64,000 bases of DNA from Brevundimonas aurantiaca (lineage in GTDB: Bacteria; Pseudomonadota; Alphaproteobacteria; Caulobacterales; Caulobacteraceae). Every line of letters starts with the position of its first letter. Position 1 is the first letter of the stretch. The translations under genes were made by a program, and so were the position numbers. The stretch lies in assembly GCF_014199955.1 (NCBI RefSeq), contig NZ_JACHOQ010000002.1, forward strand, positions 62,001 to 126,000, in the 5' to 3' direction. The notes beneath the pieces are model-generated. The model made no database searches, was not told where the DNA came from, and worked only from the letters and a program-made list of their open reading frames with translations. Below, piece after piece: positions 27,871 through 40,696 of the stretch.

Positions 27871-27981
27871 CTGGACGGCCGTTAACCTTCTCGCCCCACT
27901 TTGGCGATGATTGCGGGCTTGGCTTGCGCGGCGCGAGCGGGCAAACCGGGCGCGCGGATTTAACCACGTAAGGAGCGGCCG

Positions 27982-29040
27982 GTGGCGGTGATGTCGGGCG
28001 GAATGAGAACGGTTGTGATCGTGGCGGCGTCGCTGAGCGCGGCGGCCTGTATGACCTATCCGTCCGAGCCGCAGTATTCGACGCGCCCTGTTCCTGTCGG
28101 AGGCGCCCAGCCGCAGGCCCAGCAGGGCCCCTATGGTCAGCCGGCCCAGCCGCAGACCCCCGCCCAGCCGTATCAGCAGCCGCCGGTGACGGCGCCGGTC
28201 GGCTCGATCGACGGCGGAGCCCTGCCGCCGCCGGTTTCGATCACGCCGGCCCAGCCGACCTATCCGGCGACGCCCGCCCCGTCTTCGCCGCCCGCCGTGG
28301 TGACGCCGGGCGCGGCCTATGTGATCCAGCCGGGCGACACCATCTCGGGCGTCGGCCGTCGGTTCCAGACGCCGGTCCAGACCTTGATCGACCTGAACGG
28401 CCTGGGGCCGCGCGGGGCGATCACCAGCGGTCAAAGAATCATTCTGCCCGATTCCGCCGTGGACACGGGACGCGATCCCTACGCCACGGGGCCGTCCCCG
28501 GCCGGGGTGCTGGTGCCGAACTCAGGGGTGGTTCCGCCGCCCCCGCCGCCGCCCTCGGGCAATCCGGCCCTGCCGGCCCAGACGCGGCCGGTCCAGACGC
28601 GGCCGGTCGAGAGCGCGCCCGGTCCGACGACGACGCCCGTCGCCGGCGGACCCATCGCCCTGCAATGGCCGGTGCGGGGCGACATCCTGAGACGGTTCGG
28701 GCCGGTGGGCATGGGCGAGCGCAACAACGGGATCAACATCGGCGCCTCGGCCGGCGCCTCGGTCGTGGCGGCGGCCGGCGGGCGCGTGGCCTATGTCGGC
28801 GACGACCTGGTGGGTCAGGGACTGACGGTGCTGATCGTCCACAACGGCGGCTGGCGCACGGTTTACGGCCATCTGGGCTCGGCCACGGTCAAGGACGGCG
28901 ACGACGTGCGCGCGGGTCAGCAGATCGGCACCGTGGGTTTGACCGCCGGGGACGGCCGCCCGTCGATCCATTTCGAGACCCGCCAGATGCGCGGCGACGA
29001 CCCCGTGGCGGTCGATCCCCTGAGCGTATTGCCGCGCTGA
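27982..29040 (+). CDS. NlpD-like LysM/M23 protein, probably a non-catalytic amidase activator
   Basis: 352 aa, GTG start with AAGGAG 6 bases upstream. A lipoprotein-like signal ends at Cys23; then a Pro/Gln-rich linker, one LysM domain (about 112-155, YVIQPGDTISGVGRRF), a second Pro-rich linker, and a C-terminal M23/LytM domain. The first LytM zinc motif (HxxxD) is replaced by NNGINIGA, while HLGSA and SIHFETR remain. NlpD and EnvC are likewise degenerate and activate cell-wall amidases in septum splitting. Position after surE-pcm supports the NlpD role. Confidence 0.85.
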   Translation: MAVMSGGMRTVVIVAASLSAAACMTYPSEPQYSTRPVPVGGAQPQAQQGPYGQPAQPQTPAQPYQQPPVTAPVGSIDGGALPPPVSITPAQPTYPATPAPSSPPAVVTPGAAYVIQPGDTISGVGRRFQTPVQTLIDLNGLGPRGAITSGQRIILPDSAVDTGRDPYATGPSPAGVLVPNSGVVPPPPPPPSGNPALPAQTRPVQTRPVESAPGPTTTPVAGGPIALQWPVRGDILRRFGPVGMGERNNGINIGASAGASVVAAAGGRVAYVGDDLVGQGLTVLIVHNGGWRTVYGHLGSATVKDGDDVRAGQQIGTVGLTAGDGRPSIHFETRQMRGDDPVAVDPLSVLPR

Positions 29041-29144
29041 TCGTTCGTTACGTTGCAATCCGCGAAGCGCGGCCCTAGGTTCCGCGCCTCGTTTTAATGG
29101 GGGCGCCGACGAGGGCCGCCCCGCCTTGTGTTCGGAGAGACCCC

Positions 29145-29462
29145 ATGGGCGCCCCAGCTGACGGCGGCATGATGGCCGTGATCATGCAGTTCCTGCCGAT
29201 CGTCGCCATCTTCATCCTGTTCTACTTCCTGCTGATCCGTCCGCAGCAGAAGCGCGCCAAGGAACATGCGGCCGCCATCGCCGCCGTGAAGCGCGGCGAC
29301 ACGGTGGTCCTGTCCAGCGGCGCCATCGGCAAGGTGACCCGCGTCGAAGAGGCCGAGGTCAATGTCGAGATCGCGCCCAGCGTCAATATCCGCGTCGTCA
29401 AGGCGATGATCGCCGAGGTGCGCAACCGCACCGCCGTCGCCGCCAACGACTCCAAGGCCTGA
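29145..29462 (+). CDS. yajC: Preprotein translocase subunit YajC
   Basis: 105 aa from ATG 29145. One transmembrane helix (FLPIVAIFILFYFLLIRPQQ) with the conserved IRPQQKR, then a small beta-rich cytoplasmic domain with VKRGDTVVLSSGAIGKV. YajC associates with SecDF. An in-frame ATG at 29097 adds 16 residues without family match. Confidence 0.95.
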   Translation: MGAPADGGMMAVIMQFLPIVAIFILFYFLLIRPQQKRAKEHAAAIAAVKRGDTVVLSSGAIGKVTRVEEAEVNVEIAPSVNIRVVKAMIAEVRNRTAVAANDSKA

Positions 29463-29497
29463 GACCCGAAGCGTATCGCTGAACCTGGACTGTCCTC

Positions 29498-31090
29498 ATG
29501 ATTCAGCTGTCGCGCTGGAAAATCATTCTCGTCGTCGCCTCGGCGATCATCGGCTGCCTGCTGGCCTATCCCAACCTGCTGAGCCCGGCTCAGCGGGAGG
29601 CGCTGCCCGGCTGGCTGCCGAAGAACGCCCTGAACCTGGGGCTGGACCTGCAGGGCGGCTCCTATCTGCTGCTCGAGGTGGACGTGCCGGCGATGCGCGA
29701 GAAGCGCGTCACCAATCTGATCGAGGACGTGCGGGTGACCCTGAACGGCGAGGGCATCGCCACCAACGGCCTCCAGCGCGAGGCGGGCGGCGTCGTGGTC
29801 GCTTTGGCGGACCCGGCGAAACAGACCGCCGCCTTTGAAGCCCTGCGCCGCCTCGCCGGCGCGCCGGGACCGTCCGGCCAGGTCGAACGGACGGCCAGCC
29901 GCGTCGGTTCGGACCGGGTCCGCTTCGCCTATACGGACGCGGCCCTGGCCGGCATGGGATCGACGGCGGTCGATCAGTCCATCGAAGTCGTCCGTCGCCG
30001 CATCGACAGCCTGGGTACGCGCGAACCCTCGATCACCCGCCAGGGCGCCGACCGGATCGTGGTCCAGGCGCCGGGCGAGAGCGATCCGCGCAAGCTGGAG
30101 GAGGTCATCGGCCAGACGGCCCAGCTGACCTTTCAGATGGTGGATACCGAAAACTCGGTGACCGAGGCCCAGGCGGGGCGTGTGCCGCCGGACGCCGAAC
30201 TGCTGACCGATGAACAGGGCACGCCCTATCTGGTCAAGAAGCGGGTTCTGGTCTCGGGTGAGAACCTCACACGGGCCTCTGTCGATGCCGATCAGAGCGG
30301 CCGCCCCGCCATCGGCTTCCGCTTCGACGGCGCGGGCGCCCGCCGGTTCGGCGAGGCGACCTCGGCCAATATCGGCAAACCCTTCGCCATCATCCTGGAC
30401 GGCAAGGTCATTTCCGCGCCGCGCATCAACAGCGCCATCACCAACGGTTCGGGCATCATCGAGGGTCAGTTCACGATCCAGGAAGCCGCGACGATGGTGA
30501 ACCTGCTGAATGGGGGCGCCCTGCCGGCGCCGCTGAACGTCGAGGAGCGCCGGACCGTGACCGCCGAACTGGGCGCCGACGCGGTGGCTGCAGGCGCCCT
30601 GTCGACCGCCGTCGGTTTCGTCATCATCGTGGTCTTCATGATCCTGGCCTACGGCCTCCTGTTCGGAGGCGTGTCGGTGCTGGGTCTGATCCTGAACGGG
30701 GTGCTGATCGTGGCGGCCATGTCGCTGACCCAGGCGACCCTGACCCTGCCGGGCATTGCCGGTCTGATCTTGACCTTCGCCGTGGCCGTGGACGCCAATG
30801 TGCTGATCTATGAGCGGATGCGCGACGAGGCCCGGACGGGCCGCAGCGTGATCGCCAGCATGGACGCCGGATTCTCCAAGGCCTGGGGCACGATCCTGGA
30901 CGCAAACGTCACCACCCTGGTGGCGGCGGCGATCATGTTCGTCTTTGGCGCCGGGCCCGTGCGCGGCTTCGCCTGGACGCTGAGCATCGGCGTCTTCACC
31001 TCGGTGTTCTCGTCGGTTCTGGTGGCCCAGGTGCTGCTGGCCTACTGGCTCAAGACCGCCAAGCCCAAAAAACTGCCGATCGCGGAGTAA
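29498..31090 (+). CDS. secD: Protein translocase subunit SecD
   Basis: 530 aa. One N-terminal helix, a large periplasmic region with LGLDLQGGSYLLLEVD near residue 50 and RRIDSLGTREPSI, then five helices near the C-terminus containing AVAVDANVLIYERMRDE. SecDF is an RND-type proton-driven motor that pulls secreted proteins through the Sec channel. It follows yajC by 35 bases and overlaps secF by one base (TAATG). Confidence 0.97.
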   Translation: MIQLSRWKIILVVASAIIGCLLAYPNLLSPAQREALPGWLPKNALNLGLDLQGGSYLLLEVDVPAMREKRVTNLIEDVRVTLNGEGIATNGLQREAGGVVVALADPAKQTAAFEALRRLAGAPGPSGQVERTASRVGSDRVRFAYTDAALAGMGSTAVDQSIEVVRRRIDSLGTREPSITRQGADRIVVQAPGESDPRKLEEVIGQTAQLTFQMVDTENSVTEAQAGRVPPDAELLTDEQGTPYLVKKRVLVSGENLTRASVDADQSGRPAIGFRFDGAGARRFGEATSANIGKPFAIILDGKVISAPRINSAITNGSGIIEGQFTIQEAATMVNLLNGGALPAPLNVEERRTVTAELGADAVAAGALSTAVGFVIIVVFMILAYGLLFGGVSVLGLILNGVLIVAAMSLTQATLTLPGIAGLILTFAVAVDANVLIYERMRDEARTGRSVIASMDAGFSKAWGTILDANVTTLVAAAIMFVFGAGPVRGFAWTLSIGVFTSVFSSVLVAQVLLAYWLKTAKPKKLPIAE

Positions 31091-32079
31091 TGGCGATGCG
31101 TGGATGGCCCCTCATCAAACTGCTGCCGCAGAAGACGAACTTCCATTTCGTCAAATACTCCCGGTACGCCGCCGTCCTGTCGGTGGTGCTGTGCATCGCC
31201 TCGATCGTGGGCTGTTTCGTGCCCGGCCTGAACATGGGCATCGACTTCCGGGGCGGCGCCTCGATGGAGGTGTCCAAGCCCGCCGGCCAGACCATCGAGC
31301 TGGACCGGGTGCGCGAGGCGGTGAACGGTCTGAACCTGGGCGACGTCCAGGTGCAGGGCATCGCCCGGCGCGACACCAATGTCGATGACGGCTCGACCGC
31401 CATCCTGCGCTTCCAGGTGCCGGAAGGCCGCGATCAGACCCAGGTGGTGAACCAGGTCGAGCGCGCCATCAGCGGCACGGTCGGCGAGGTGCAGTATTCG
31501 GGCGTCAGCGTGGTCGGGTCCAAGGTGTCCGGCGAGCTGTTCACCTCGGGCCTGTTGGCCCTGGCCGTCGCCATCGGCCTGATGTTCCTCTACATCTGGT
31601 TCCGGTTCGAGCCGCAATTCGGCTTCGGCGCCGTGATCGGCCTGCTGCACGACGTGGTCCTGACCTTCGGCCTGATCGTGGTGTTCCGGCTGGAGTTCAG
31701 CCTGAACATGGTCGCCGCCATCCTGACCGTCATCGGCTATTCGATGAACGACACCGTGGTGGTGTTCGACCGGCTCCGCGAGAACCTGCGCAAGTACAAG
31801 ACCATGCCTTTGGGCGAGGTGATCGACCTGTCGTTGAACGAGACCCTGTCGCGGACCATCATCACCGGCGTGACCGCCGTCATGGTGCTGGCGGCCCTGG
31901 CCCTGTTCGGCGGCGAAGCCCTGTTCGGCTTCTCGATCGCCCTGATGTTCGGCATCATCGTGGGCACCTATTCGTCCATCTATGTCGGCGCGCCGATCAT
32001 CCTGCTCTGGGGCGTCAAGCGCGGCGCCCTGAACGAGGAGGCCAAGCCGGTTAAGCTGGGCATGGCCAGCCGGCCCTGA
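31090..32079 (+). CDS. secF: Protein translocase subunit SecF
   Basis: 329 aa. Six predicted helices, with GIDFRGGASMEV in the periplasmic base domain and YSMNDTVVVFDRLREN in the fourth-helix region, typical of SecF. Partner of SecD in the inner membrane. An ATG six bases in could also be used. It ends the yajC-secD-secF operon. Confidence 0.97.
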   Translation: MAMRGWPLIKLLPQKTNFHFVKYSRYAAVLSVVLCIASIVGCFVPGLNMGIDFRGGASMEVSKPAGQTIELDRVREAVNGLNLGDVQVQGIARRDTNVDDGSTAILRFQVPEGRDQTQVVNQVERAISGTVGEVQYSGVSVVGSKVSGELFTSGLLALAVAIGLMFLYIWFRFEPQFGFGAVIGLLHDVVLTFGLIVVFRLEFSLNMVAAILTVIGYSMNDTVVVFDRLRENLRKYKTMPLGEVIDLSLNETLSRTIITGVTAVMVLAALALFGGEALFGFSIALMFGIIVGTYSSIYVGAPIILLWGVKRGALNEEAKPVKLGMASRP

Positions 32080-32189
32080 TCAAGACGACCTCGGTCTGCG
32101 GGGGAGCCTTGAATAGGCGACGAGGGCGTTTAGGGTGAGCGACCTGTGATCGTTCTCAAGAACGGCGCGCCCTGGGGAGGGATCATCGC

Positions 32190-33494
32190 ATGACCAATGC
32201 GGAGCTGAGCGTCGCCTTTTTCCTGCAGATGGCGGTGATCATCGCCGCCTGCCGAGTGGTGGGATGGGCGGCCAAGCGCTGGTTGGGCCAGCCGCAGGTC
32301 GTCGGCGAAATGATCGCAGGCGTGATCCTGGGGCCGTCCCTGTTCGGACTTCTGGCTCCCGACTTGCAGGCCGCCCTGTTTCCGAAGGAGTCGCGGTCCA
32401 TCCTGTTCGTCGGCGCCCAGCTGGGCGTCGGTCTCTACATGTTCCTGGTCGGGCTGGGGTTTCGCCGGGATCATTTCCGCGCCCATGCGACCAGCGCGGC
32501 GGCCGTGTCGCTGGCCGGTATGGCGGCGCCGTTTCTGGTCGCGGTCGCCATCGCGCCCTGGCTACTGAGTCTTGGCCTGTTCGGCGACGGAATCGTGACC
32601 TGGCAGGCCATGCTGTTTATGGGCGCGGCCATTTCGATCACCGCCTTTCCCATGTTGGCCCGCATCATTCACGAACGCGGCCTGAGCGGATCGAGGCTGG
32701 GATCGCTGTCTCTGGCCGCCGGCGCCATCGATGACGCCGGGGCGTGGTGCGTATTGGCGATCGTCCTGGCCAGCTTCGGCGCCGGCCCGATGGTGGCGGT
32801 GGTGGCGATCGCCGGAGGCGGCGCCTTCGCCCTTTTCATGATGACCTTGGGGCCCCGGCTTCTGGCGCCCCTAGGCCGGATCGCAGAGCGGGAGGGGCGC
32901 GTCGGACCGAGCGTATTGGGCGTCGTCCTGATCCTGTTCATGCTCAGCGCCTGGGCGATGGACGCCGTCGGCATCCATGCGGTCTTCGGCGGCTTCATCC
33001 TGGGGGTCGCCATGCCGCGCGGCCTTTTGACGACGGAGATCAAACGTCAGCTGGAGCCTTTCGCCGTTCTGGTCCTGCTGCCGATGTTCTTCACCTTTTC
33101 GGGGCTCAATACGCAGCTGACGATGGTGGACAATATCGGTTTGGCCGCAGTCACCCTGGTGATCCTGGCCGGCTCCGTCCTGGCCAAGGGGGGGGCCTGC
33201 TGGGCGGCCGCCCGGCTGACAGGCCAGGACAACGCCACGGCCCTGGGGATCGGCGCCCTGATGAACGCGCGCGGGCTGATGGAGCTGATCATCATCAATA
33301 TCGGACTTCAGCGCGGCGTCATCGGCCCAGCCCTGTTCTCCATCCTGGTTCTGATGGCCATCATCACGACCCTTATGGCGTCGCCGCTGTTCGAATGGGT
33401 CTATGGCCGCAGGGCGCGAGAGCGAGGGGAGCTGGGCGATCCGAATGAACCGGACGGCGACGGAGCCCAACTGTCGCCTCGCGCGACGGCCTGA
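32190..33494 (+). CDS. Cation:proton antiporter, CPA2 family
   Basis: 434 aa with about 12 hydrophobic helices. Opening GQPQVVGEMIAGVILGPSLF and the central GAIDDAGAWCVLAIVLA are CPA2/KefB-like; GALMNARGLMELIIINIGL near the end is also characteristic. It exchanges Na+ or K+ for H+ across the inner membrane. There is no KTN/RCK domain, so it is not regulated like KefB/C. It is convergent with the aminotransferase gene. Confidence 0.88.
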   Translation: MTNAELSVAFFLQMAVIIAACRVVGWAAKRWLGQPQVVGEMIAGVILGPSLFGLLAPDLQAALFPKESRSILFVGAQLGVGLYMFLVGLGFRRDHFRAHATSAAAVSLAGMAAPFLVAVAIAPWLLSLGLFGDGIVTWQAMLFMGAAISITAFPMLARIIHERGLSGSRLGSLSLAAGAIDDAGAWCVLAIVLASFGAGPMVAVVAIAGGGAFALFMMTLGPRLLAPLGRIAEREGRVGPSVLGVVLILFMLSAWAMDAVGIHAVFGGFILGVAMPRGLLTTEIKRQLEPFAVLVLLPMFFTFSGLNTQLTMVDNIGLAAVTLVILAGSVLAKGGACWAAARLTGQDNATALGIGALMNARGLMELIIINIGLQRGVIGPALFSILVLMAIITTLMASPLFEWVYGRRARERGELGDPNEPDGDGAQLSPRATA

Positions 33495-33509
33495 ACTGGG
33501 GCCGTCGAT

Positions 33510-33537
33510 CCGGACGGACACAGAGGCGTCCGTCCGG
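33510..33537. terminator. Palindrome between convergent antiporter and aminotransferase genes
   Basis: CCGGACGGA (33510-33518) pairs perfectly with TCCGTCCGG (33529-33537) across a 10-base loop. It lies in the 51-base gap between two convergent stops and can fold on either strand. No T tract follows on either side in the right orientation. Confidence 0.45.
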
Positions 33538-33545
33538 TGGAAAAA

Positions 33546-36914
<3,369 letters not shown>

Positions 36915-36925
36915 TTTTTTCGATC

Positions 36926-36959
36926 GCGGCTGGGCGAAAGTCCGGCCGCAAATCCTTTT
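36926..36959 (+). terminator. Hairpin between mreB and mreC
   Basis: GCGGCTGGG pairs with TCCGGCCGC (with G-U pairs), followed by AAATCCTTTT. It could be a partial terminator that lowers mreCD-mrdAB expression relative to mreB. Confidence 0.4.
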
Positions 36960-37065
36960 CAGCCCTGCGTGATCGACGGTTCCATTCCGGCCCTGATTTT
37001 GCGATAGGCAGGCAGAACGACAGGGATCGCCTGTCGATTCCAACCCCTTTTGTGGAAGGTCGCCC

Positions 37066-38187
37066 GTGGCGTTTCGCGACGGTCCCTTTGAAAACCTGAA
37101 GGTGCCGCTGGTCTGGACCGCCGCGGTTGTCGTCGTCGTGTCGATCGTGGCCGCCGGCCTCCTGTTGGTGAGCGATCGCAAGGCCGTCGACGGCGGTTCC
37201 AGCTATGGCGCCGTGCGCGGAGCGGCTGATACGGTGACTGGACCTGTCAGCGGGATCTTGGCCGCGCCGGTGCGCTGGGTCGGCGCCGTCACCGACTATG
37301 TCGGGGGCTATTTCTTCGCGGTGTCGGAAAATCGGAAACTCAAGGCGGAATTGGCGGAACTCCAACCGTGGCGCGACCAGGCCATCGCCCTGAAGAACGT
37401 CAACGCGCGCTATGAAGCCTTGCTGGGGCTGCGGACTGAGCCGCCCGTTCCGATGATCACGGCGCGCGCCATCTCCGACGCGCGCGGACCCTTTAATCGG
37501 GCCAAGCTTCTGGACGTGGGCACGCGCCGCGGCGTGCGGATCGGCAATCCGGTGATCAATGAACACGGCCTCGTCGGTCGCGTGACGGGCGCGACCGGAG
37601 GCGTGAGCCGCATGGTGCTCCTGACCGATGTGGCGTCTCGGACGCCCGTCCTGGTGGATCGCACCGATGCGCGGGCGCTTCTCACCGGCGACGGCAGCGA
37701 CAACCCGCGTCTGGAGTTTGTTCGCGGAGCCGGCTCGGTGCAGCCGGGTGATCGCATTCTGAGTTCTGGGGACGGTGGGGGACTGCCGCGCGGCATACCG
37801 ATCGGCGTCGCCGCCAAGGGCATTGACGGCAGCTGGCGCGTCAAACTGTTCAGCGATCGTGGCGCTGTCGATTATGTGCGTGTGCTGTTGTTCCAGGACT
37901 TCGGCCAACTGGTCGATCCCAACGCCCTGAATGCGCCGCCCCTGGCGGGTCTGGGGACGGCGCCCGAGCCCAGCCTCGAACAGGCGGCTGCGATTGCGGA
38001 CGTTGCCGCACGCCGGCAAGCGGCCGCACGCGCCCAGGCCGAACGCACGCGGCAGGCCCAGGCTTCGCAGGCCGCAACCGCCGGGCCGTCGGTTCAGCGC
38101 GGTCCGGCTCCGCGCGCCGCTCCGGATCAGTCCACGCCTGAGACTCCGCCGGGCGGACCCTCGCCTGCGCCGGGAGGCGCCGCGTGA
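37066..38187 (+). CDS. mreC: Rod-shape protein MreC
   Basis: 373 aa, GTG start. One N-terminal helix (about 14-32), a short coiled coil (SENRKLKAELAELQPW), then the beta-rich periplasmic domain with GNPVINEHGLVGRV and DRILSSGDGGGLPRGIPIG. The last 80 residues are Ala/Gln- then Pro-rich and extend past the conserved domain. MreC is the periplasmic scaffold linking MreB, PBP2 and RodA. Its stop overlaps the mreD start (GTGA). Confidence 0.95.
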   Translation: MAFRDGPFENLKVPLVWTAAVVVVVSIVAAGLLLVSDRKAVDGGSSYGAVRGAADTVTGPVSGILAAPVRWVGAVTDYVGGYFFAVSENRKLKAELAELQPWRDQAIALKNVNARYEALLGLRTEPPVPMITARAISDARGPFNRAKLLDVGTRRGVRIGNPVINEHGLVGRVTGATGGVSRMVLLTDVASRTPVLVDRTDARALLTGDGSDNPRLEFVRGAGSVQPGDRILSSGDGGGLPRGIPIGVAAKGIDGSWRVKLFSDRGAVDYVRVLLFQDFGQLVDPNALNAPPLAGLGTAPEPSLEQAAAIADVAARRQAAARAQAERTRQAQASQAATAGPSVQRGPAPRAAPDQSTPETPPGGPSPAPGGAA

Positions 38188-38702
38188 GACGGCCGGTTGC
38201 GGTCCGCGTCGTCGGGCCTTTGCAATGGATCCTCTATCCGGCCCTTGTGGCGGTCGCGGCGACCATCGTCCTGGCCACCCCCGCCCAGCTTTTCGGCCTG
38301 ACCTTGCCGGAGCCGGTCGTGCCCATGGTTCTGGCCTTCGCCTGGCCCTTGATCCGTCCGTCGATGACGGCGCCGGCTGTGCTGTTCGCCCTGGGCCTGT
38401 TCCTTGACCTGTTTTGGAACGGCCCGCTCGGCATGTGGGCCCTGTGTCTGATGGGGGTCTATGGCGTCCTGCTTCTGTCGCGCAATCTTTTGGCCGGACA
38501 CGAAGGGCTGATCCGGTTCGCCTGGTATGTGGCCTGCACCCTGGGGGCGTTTCTGTTCGCCTATGTCATCGTGACGGTGCGGGCGGGCAATCCGCCGGCC
38601 ATTCTGTCGCTGATCGGCCAGATCGTCCCGACCCTCCTGCTTTATCCGGTCGCTGACTGGATGCTTGAGCGGTTCGACGATGGAGACATTCGCTTCCGAT
38701 GA
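38184..38702 (+). CDS. mreD: Rod-shape protein MreD
   Basis: 172 aa, GTG start overlapping mreC. About five hydrophobic helices with PVVPMVLAFAWPLIRP and FALGLFLDLFWNGPLGMWAL, the latter being the conserved MreD segment with an Asp in the membrane. Inner-membrane elongasome component. It overlaps mrdA by 4 bases (ATGA). Confidence 0.94.
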   Translation: MRRPVAVRVVGPLQWILYPALVAVAATIVLATPAQLFGLTLPEPVVPMVLAFAWPLIRPSMTAPAVLFALGLFLDLFWNGPLGMWALCLMGVYGVLLLSRNLLAGHEGLIRFAWYVACTLGAFLFAYVIVTVRAGNPPAILSLIGQIVPTLLLYPVADWMLERFDDGDIRFR

Positions 38703-40696
38703 GCGGCGAACCTTCCATTTTTTTCGCCGACGTCAATGAACGACAGGGCTCGTTCCTGCGGCGCACCTTCGTGTTCGGCGGCCTGGCGACCCTCGGCGTG
38801 GCGGCGCTTGTAGGGCGGCTGGCCCAGCTCCAGGTCGTGCAGGCTCAGGAGTATGCGACCCTCTCGTCGCAGAACCAGTTCAACTTCCGCATGGTTCCGC
38901 CGCCGCGGGGCCTGATCAAGGATCGCAACGGCGTCGTCATCGCCGGCAACCGCCCCAGTTTCCGAGTGCTGGTGGTGCGCGACGAAACCAAGGACCTGGA
39001 CCAGACCCTGGACCTGCTGGGTCGGCTGCTTCCCGACACCCTGGAACGCCGCCGCGCCATCATCCGCGACGTCAACGCCTCGTCCAAGTTCAACCCGGTT
39101 CCGGTCAAGAGCGACCTGACTTGGGAGGAGTTCGCCAAGGTCAATCTGTACGCCAACGAGCTGCCGGGCGTCATGGCCGACATGAACGACGCCCGCTACT
39201 ATCCGTTCGGCGGCTCTTTCGCCCATGTGGTCGGCTATGTGGCCAAGGTGTCGGACCGAGACGTCAAGGCCATCCGCGACAAGGGCGAAGAAGTGCCGCC
39301 CCTGCTGTTCAACCCCAGTTTCCGCATCGGCCGTCAGGGGGTGGAGAAGGCGCTGGACGAGGCCCTGCGCGGCGAGCCCGGCGGCAATCGCGTCGAGGTG
39401 GACGCGCGGGGTCGGGTGGTGGCCGAGGATGTGGGCGGCTCCCGCCCGGCGGTTCCCGGGCAGGAAGTGGTTCTGACCCTGGACGCCGACATTCAGAACC
39501 GGGCGCTGGAGGTGTTCGGCGAGGAGTCCGGCGCCTGCGTCGTGATGGACGTCCGCAACGGCGACATTCTGGCGATGACCTCCGCCCCCTCGTTCGATCC
39601 CAACCTGTTTGTGGGGGGCGTGCCTTCCAGCATCTATCGCGCCTTGGCCGACTATGAGCGTCGCCCGCTGCTGGACAAGGCTCTCACGGGGACGTTCGCG
39701 CCCGGCTCGACCTTCAAGCCGGTCGTGGGGCTGACGGCGTTAAAACGGGGCGGCGATCCGAACCGACGGATCGTCTGCAACGGGGCCTACTATCTGGGGC
39801 GGCGGTTCGCCTGCCTGGGACGGCACGGTTCGCAGGACATGCGTTCGGCGATCAAGAACTCCTGCAACGTCTATTTCATGACCCTGGCGGTCGAGGTCGG
39901 GCCGGACGCCATCGCCGAGACGGCGCGCGAAATGGGCTTTGGCCAGACCTACGACATCGGCATCTCCGGCCAGAAGCCGGGCCTGGTGCCTGACCGAGAA
40001 TGGCGGCGGAAGAATCCCGTGCGGGGCGACGGCAAATGGTATCCGGGCGAAACGCCGAGCTACGGCATCGGTCAAGGCGCCTTGACGGTCAACGCCCTGC
40101 AACTGGCCGTCTATGCTTCGCGACTGGCCAATGGCCGAAAGGCCGTGACGCCGCGGCTGATCAAGTCGATCGGGGGAGTGGAGCAGGGGGGCGACCGCAG
40201 CTTCGCCGACCTGCCCTATGATCCGGCCTTCGTGCAGGTGATGCGGGAAGGGATGGAGGCGGTGACCGACGTCGGCGGGACCGGCTTCAGGAACAGCCAA
40301 CTGGGCCTCGGCGACATCCGCATGGCGGGCAAGACCGGGACGGCCCAGGCGCAGAACTACGGCGCCGGCTCCCGCAAGGGCGCGGGCCGGCCCTGGGCCC
40401 AGAAGGACCACAACCTGTTCATCGCCTTCGCGCCGGCGGACAATCCCCGCTACGCCGTGTCGGTGATTGTGCAACACGGCGGCATGGGCGGCGGTACAGC
40501 CGGCGCGCCGCGCGCGCGGGAGGTGATGAAGGTCGCCTTGCTGAAGGATCCGGAGATGCGCGCGCGAATGGAACGCCCGCCGGCGCCCGAGCCGACAGAG
40601 ACGACGGACCTGACCCAGCCTTCGACCGTCGAGCCGGCGGCGCCGACGCCGGAGGCGGTTGATCCGCTTCCCCCATCGACGGAGCCGCGCTTATGA
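38699..40696 (+). CDS. mrdA: Penicillin-binding protein 2
   Basis: 665 aa. N-terminal helix (about 22-44), a dimerisation domain with PPPRGLIKDRNGVVIAGN, and the transpeptidase domain: STFK with active Ser337 and Lys340 in FAPGSTFKPVVGL, SCN in IKNSCNVYF, and KTGTAQ. It crosslinks peptidoglycan during elongation, with RodA as glycosyltransferase. The final 50 residues are Pro/Thr/Glu-rich and not part of the fold. It overlaps rodA (ATGA). Confidence 0.97.
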   Translation: MSGEPSIFFADVNERQGSFLRRTFVFGGLATLGVAALVGRLAQLQVVQAQEYATLSSQNQFNFRMVPPPRGLIKDRNGVVIAGNRPSFRVLVVRDETKDLDQTLDLLGRLLPDTLERRRAIIRDVNASSKFNPVPVKSDLTWEEFAKVNLYANELPGVMADMNDARYYPFGGSFAHVVGYVAKVSDRDVKAIRDKGEEVPPLLFNPSFRIGRQGVEKALDEALRGEPGGNRVEVDARGRVVAEDVGGSRPAVPGQEVVLTLDADIQNRALEVFGEESGACVVMDVRNGDILAMTSAPSFDPNLFVGGVPSSIYRALADYERRPLLDKALTGTFAPGSTFKPVVGLTALKRGGDPNRRIVCNGAYYLGRRFACLGRHGSQDMRSAIKNSCNVYFMTLAVEVGPDAIAETAREMGFGQTYDIGISGQKPGLVPDREWRRKNPVRGDGKWYPGETPSYGIGQGALTVNALQLAVYASRLANGRKAVTPRLIKSIGGVEQGGDRSFADLPYDPAFVQVMREGMEAVTDVGGTGFRNSQLGLGDIRMAGKTGTAQAQNYGAGSRKGAGRPWAQKDHNLFIAFAPADNPRYAVSVIVQHGGMGGGTAGAPRAREVMKVALLKDPEMRARMERPPAPEPTETTDLTQPSTVEPAAPTPEAVDPLPPSTEPRL

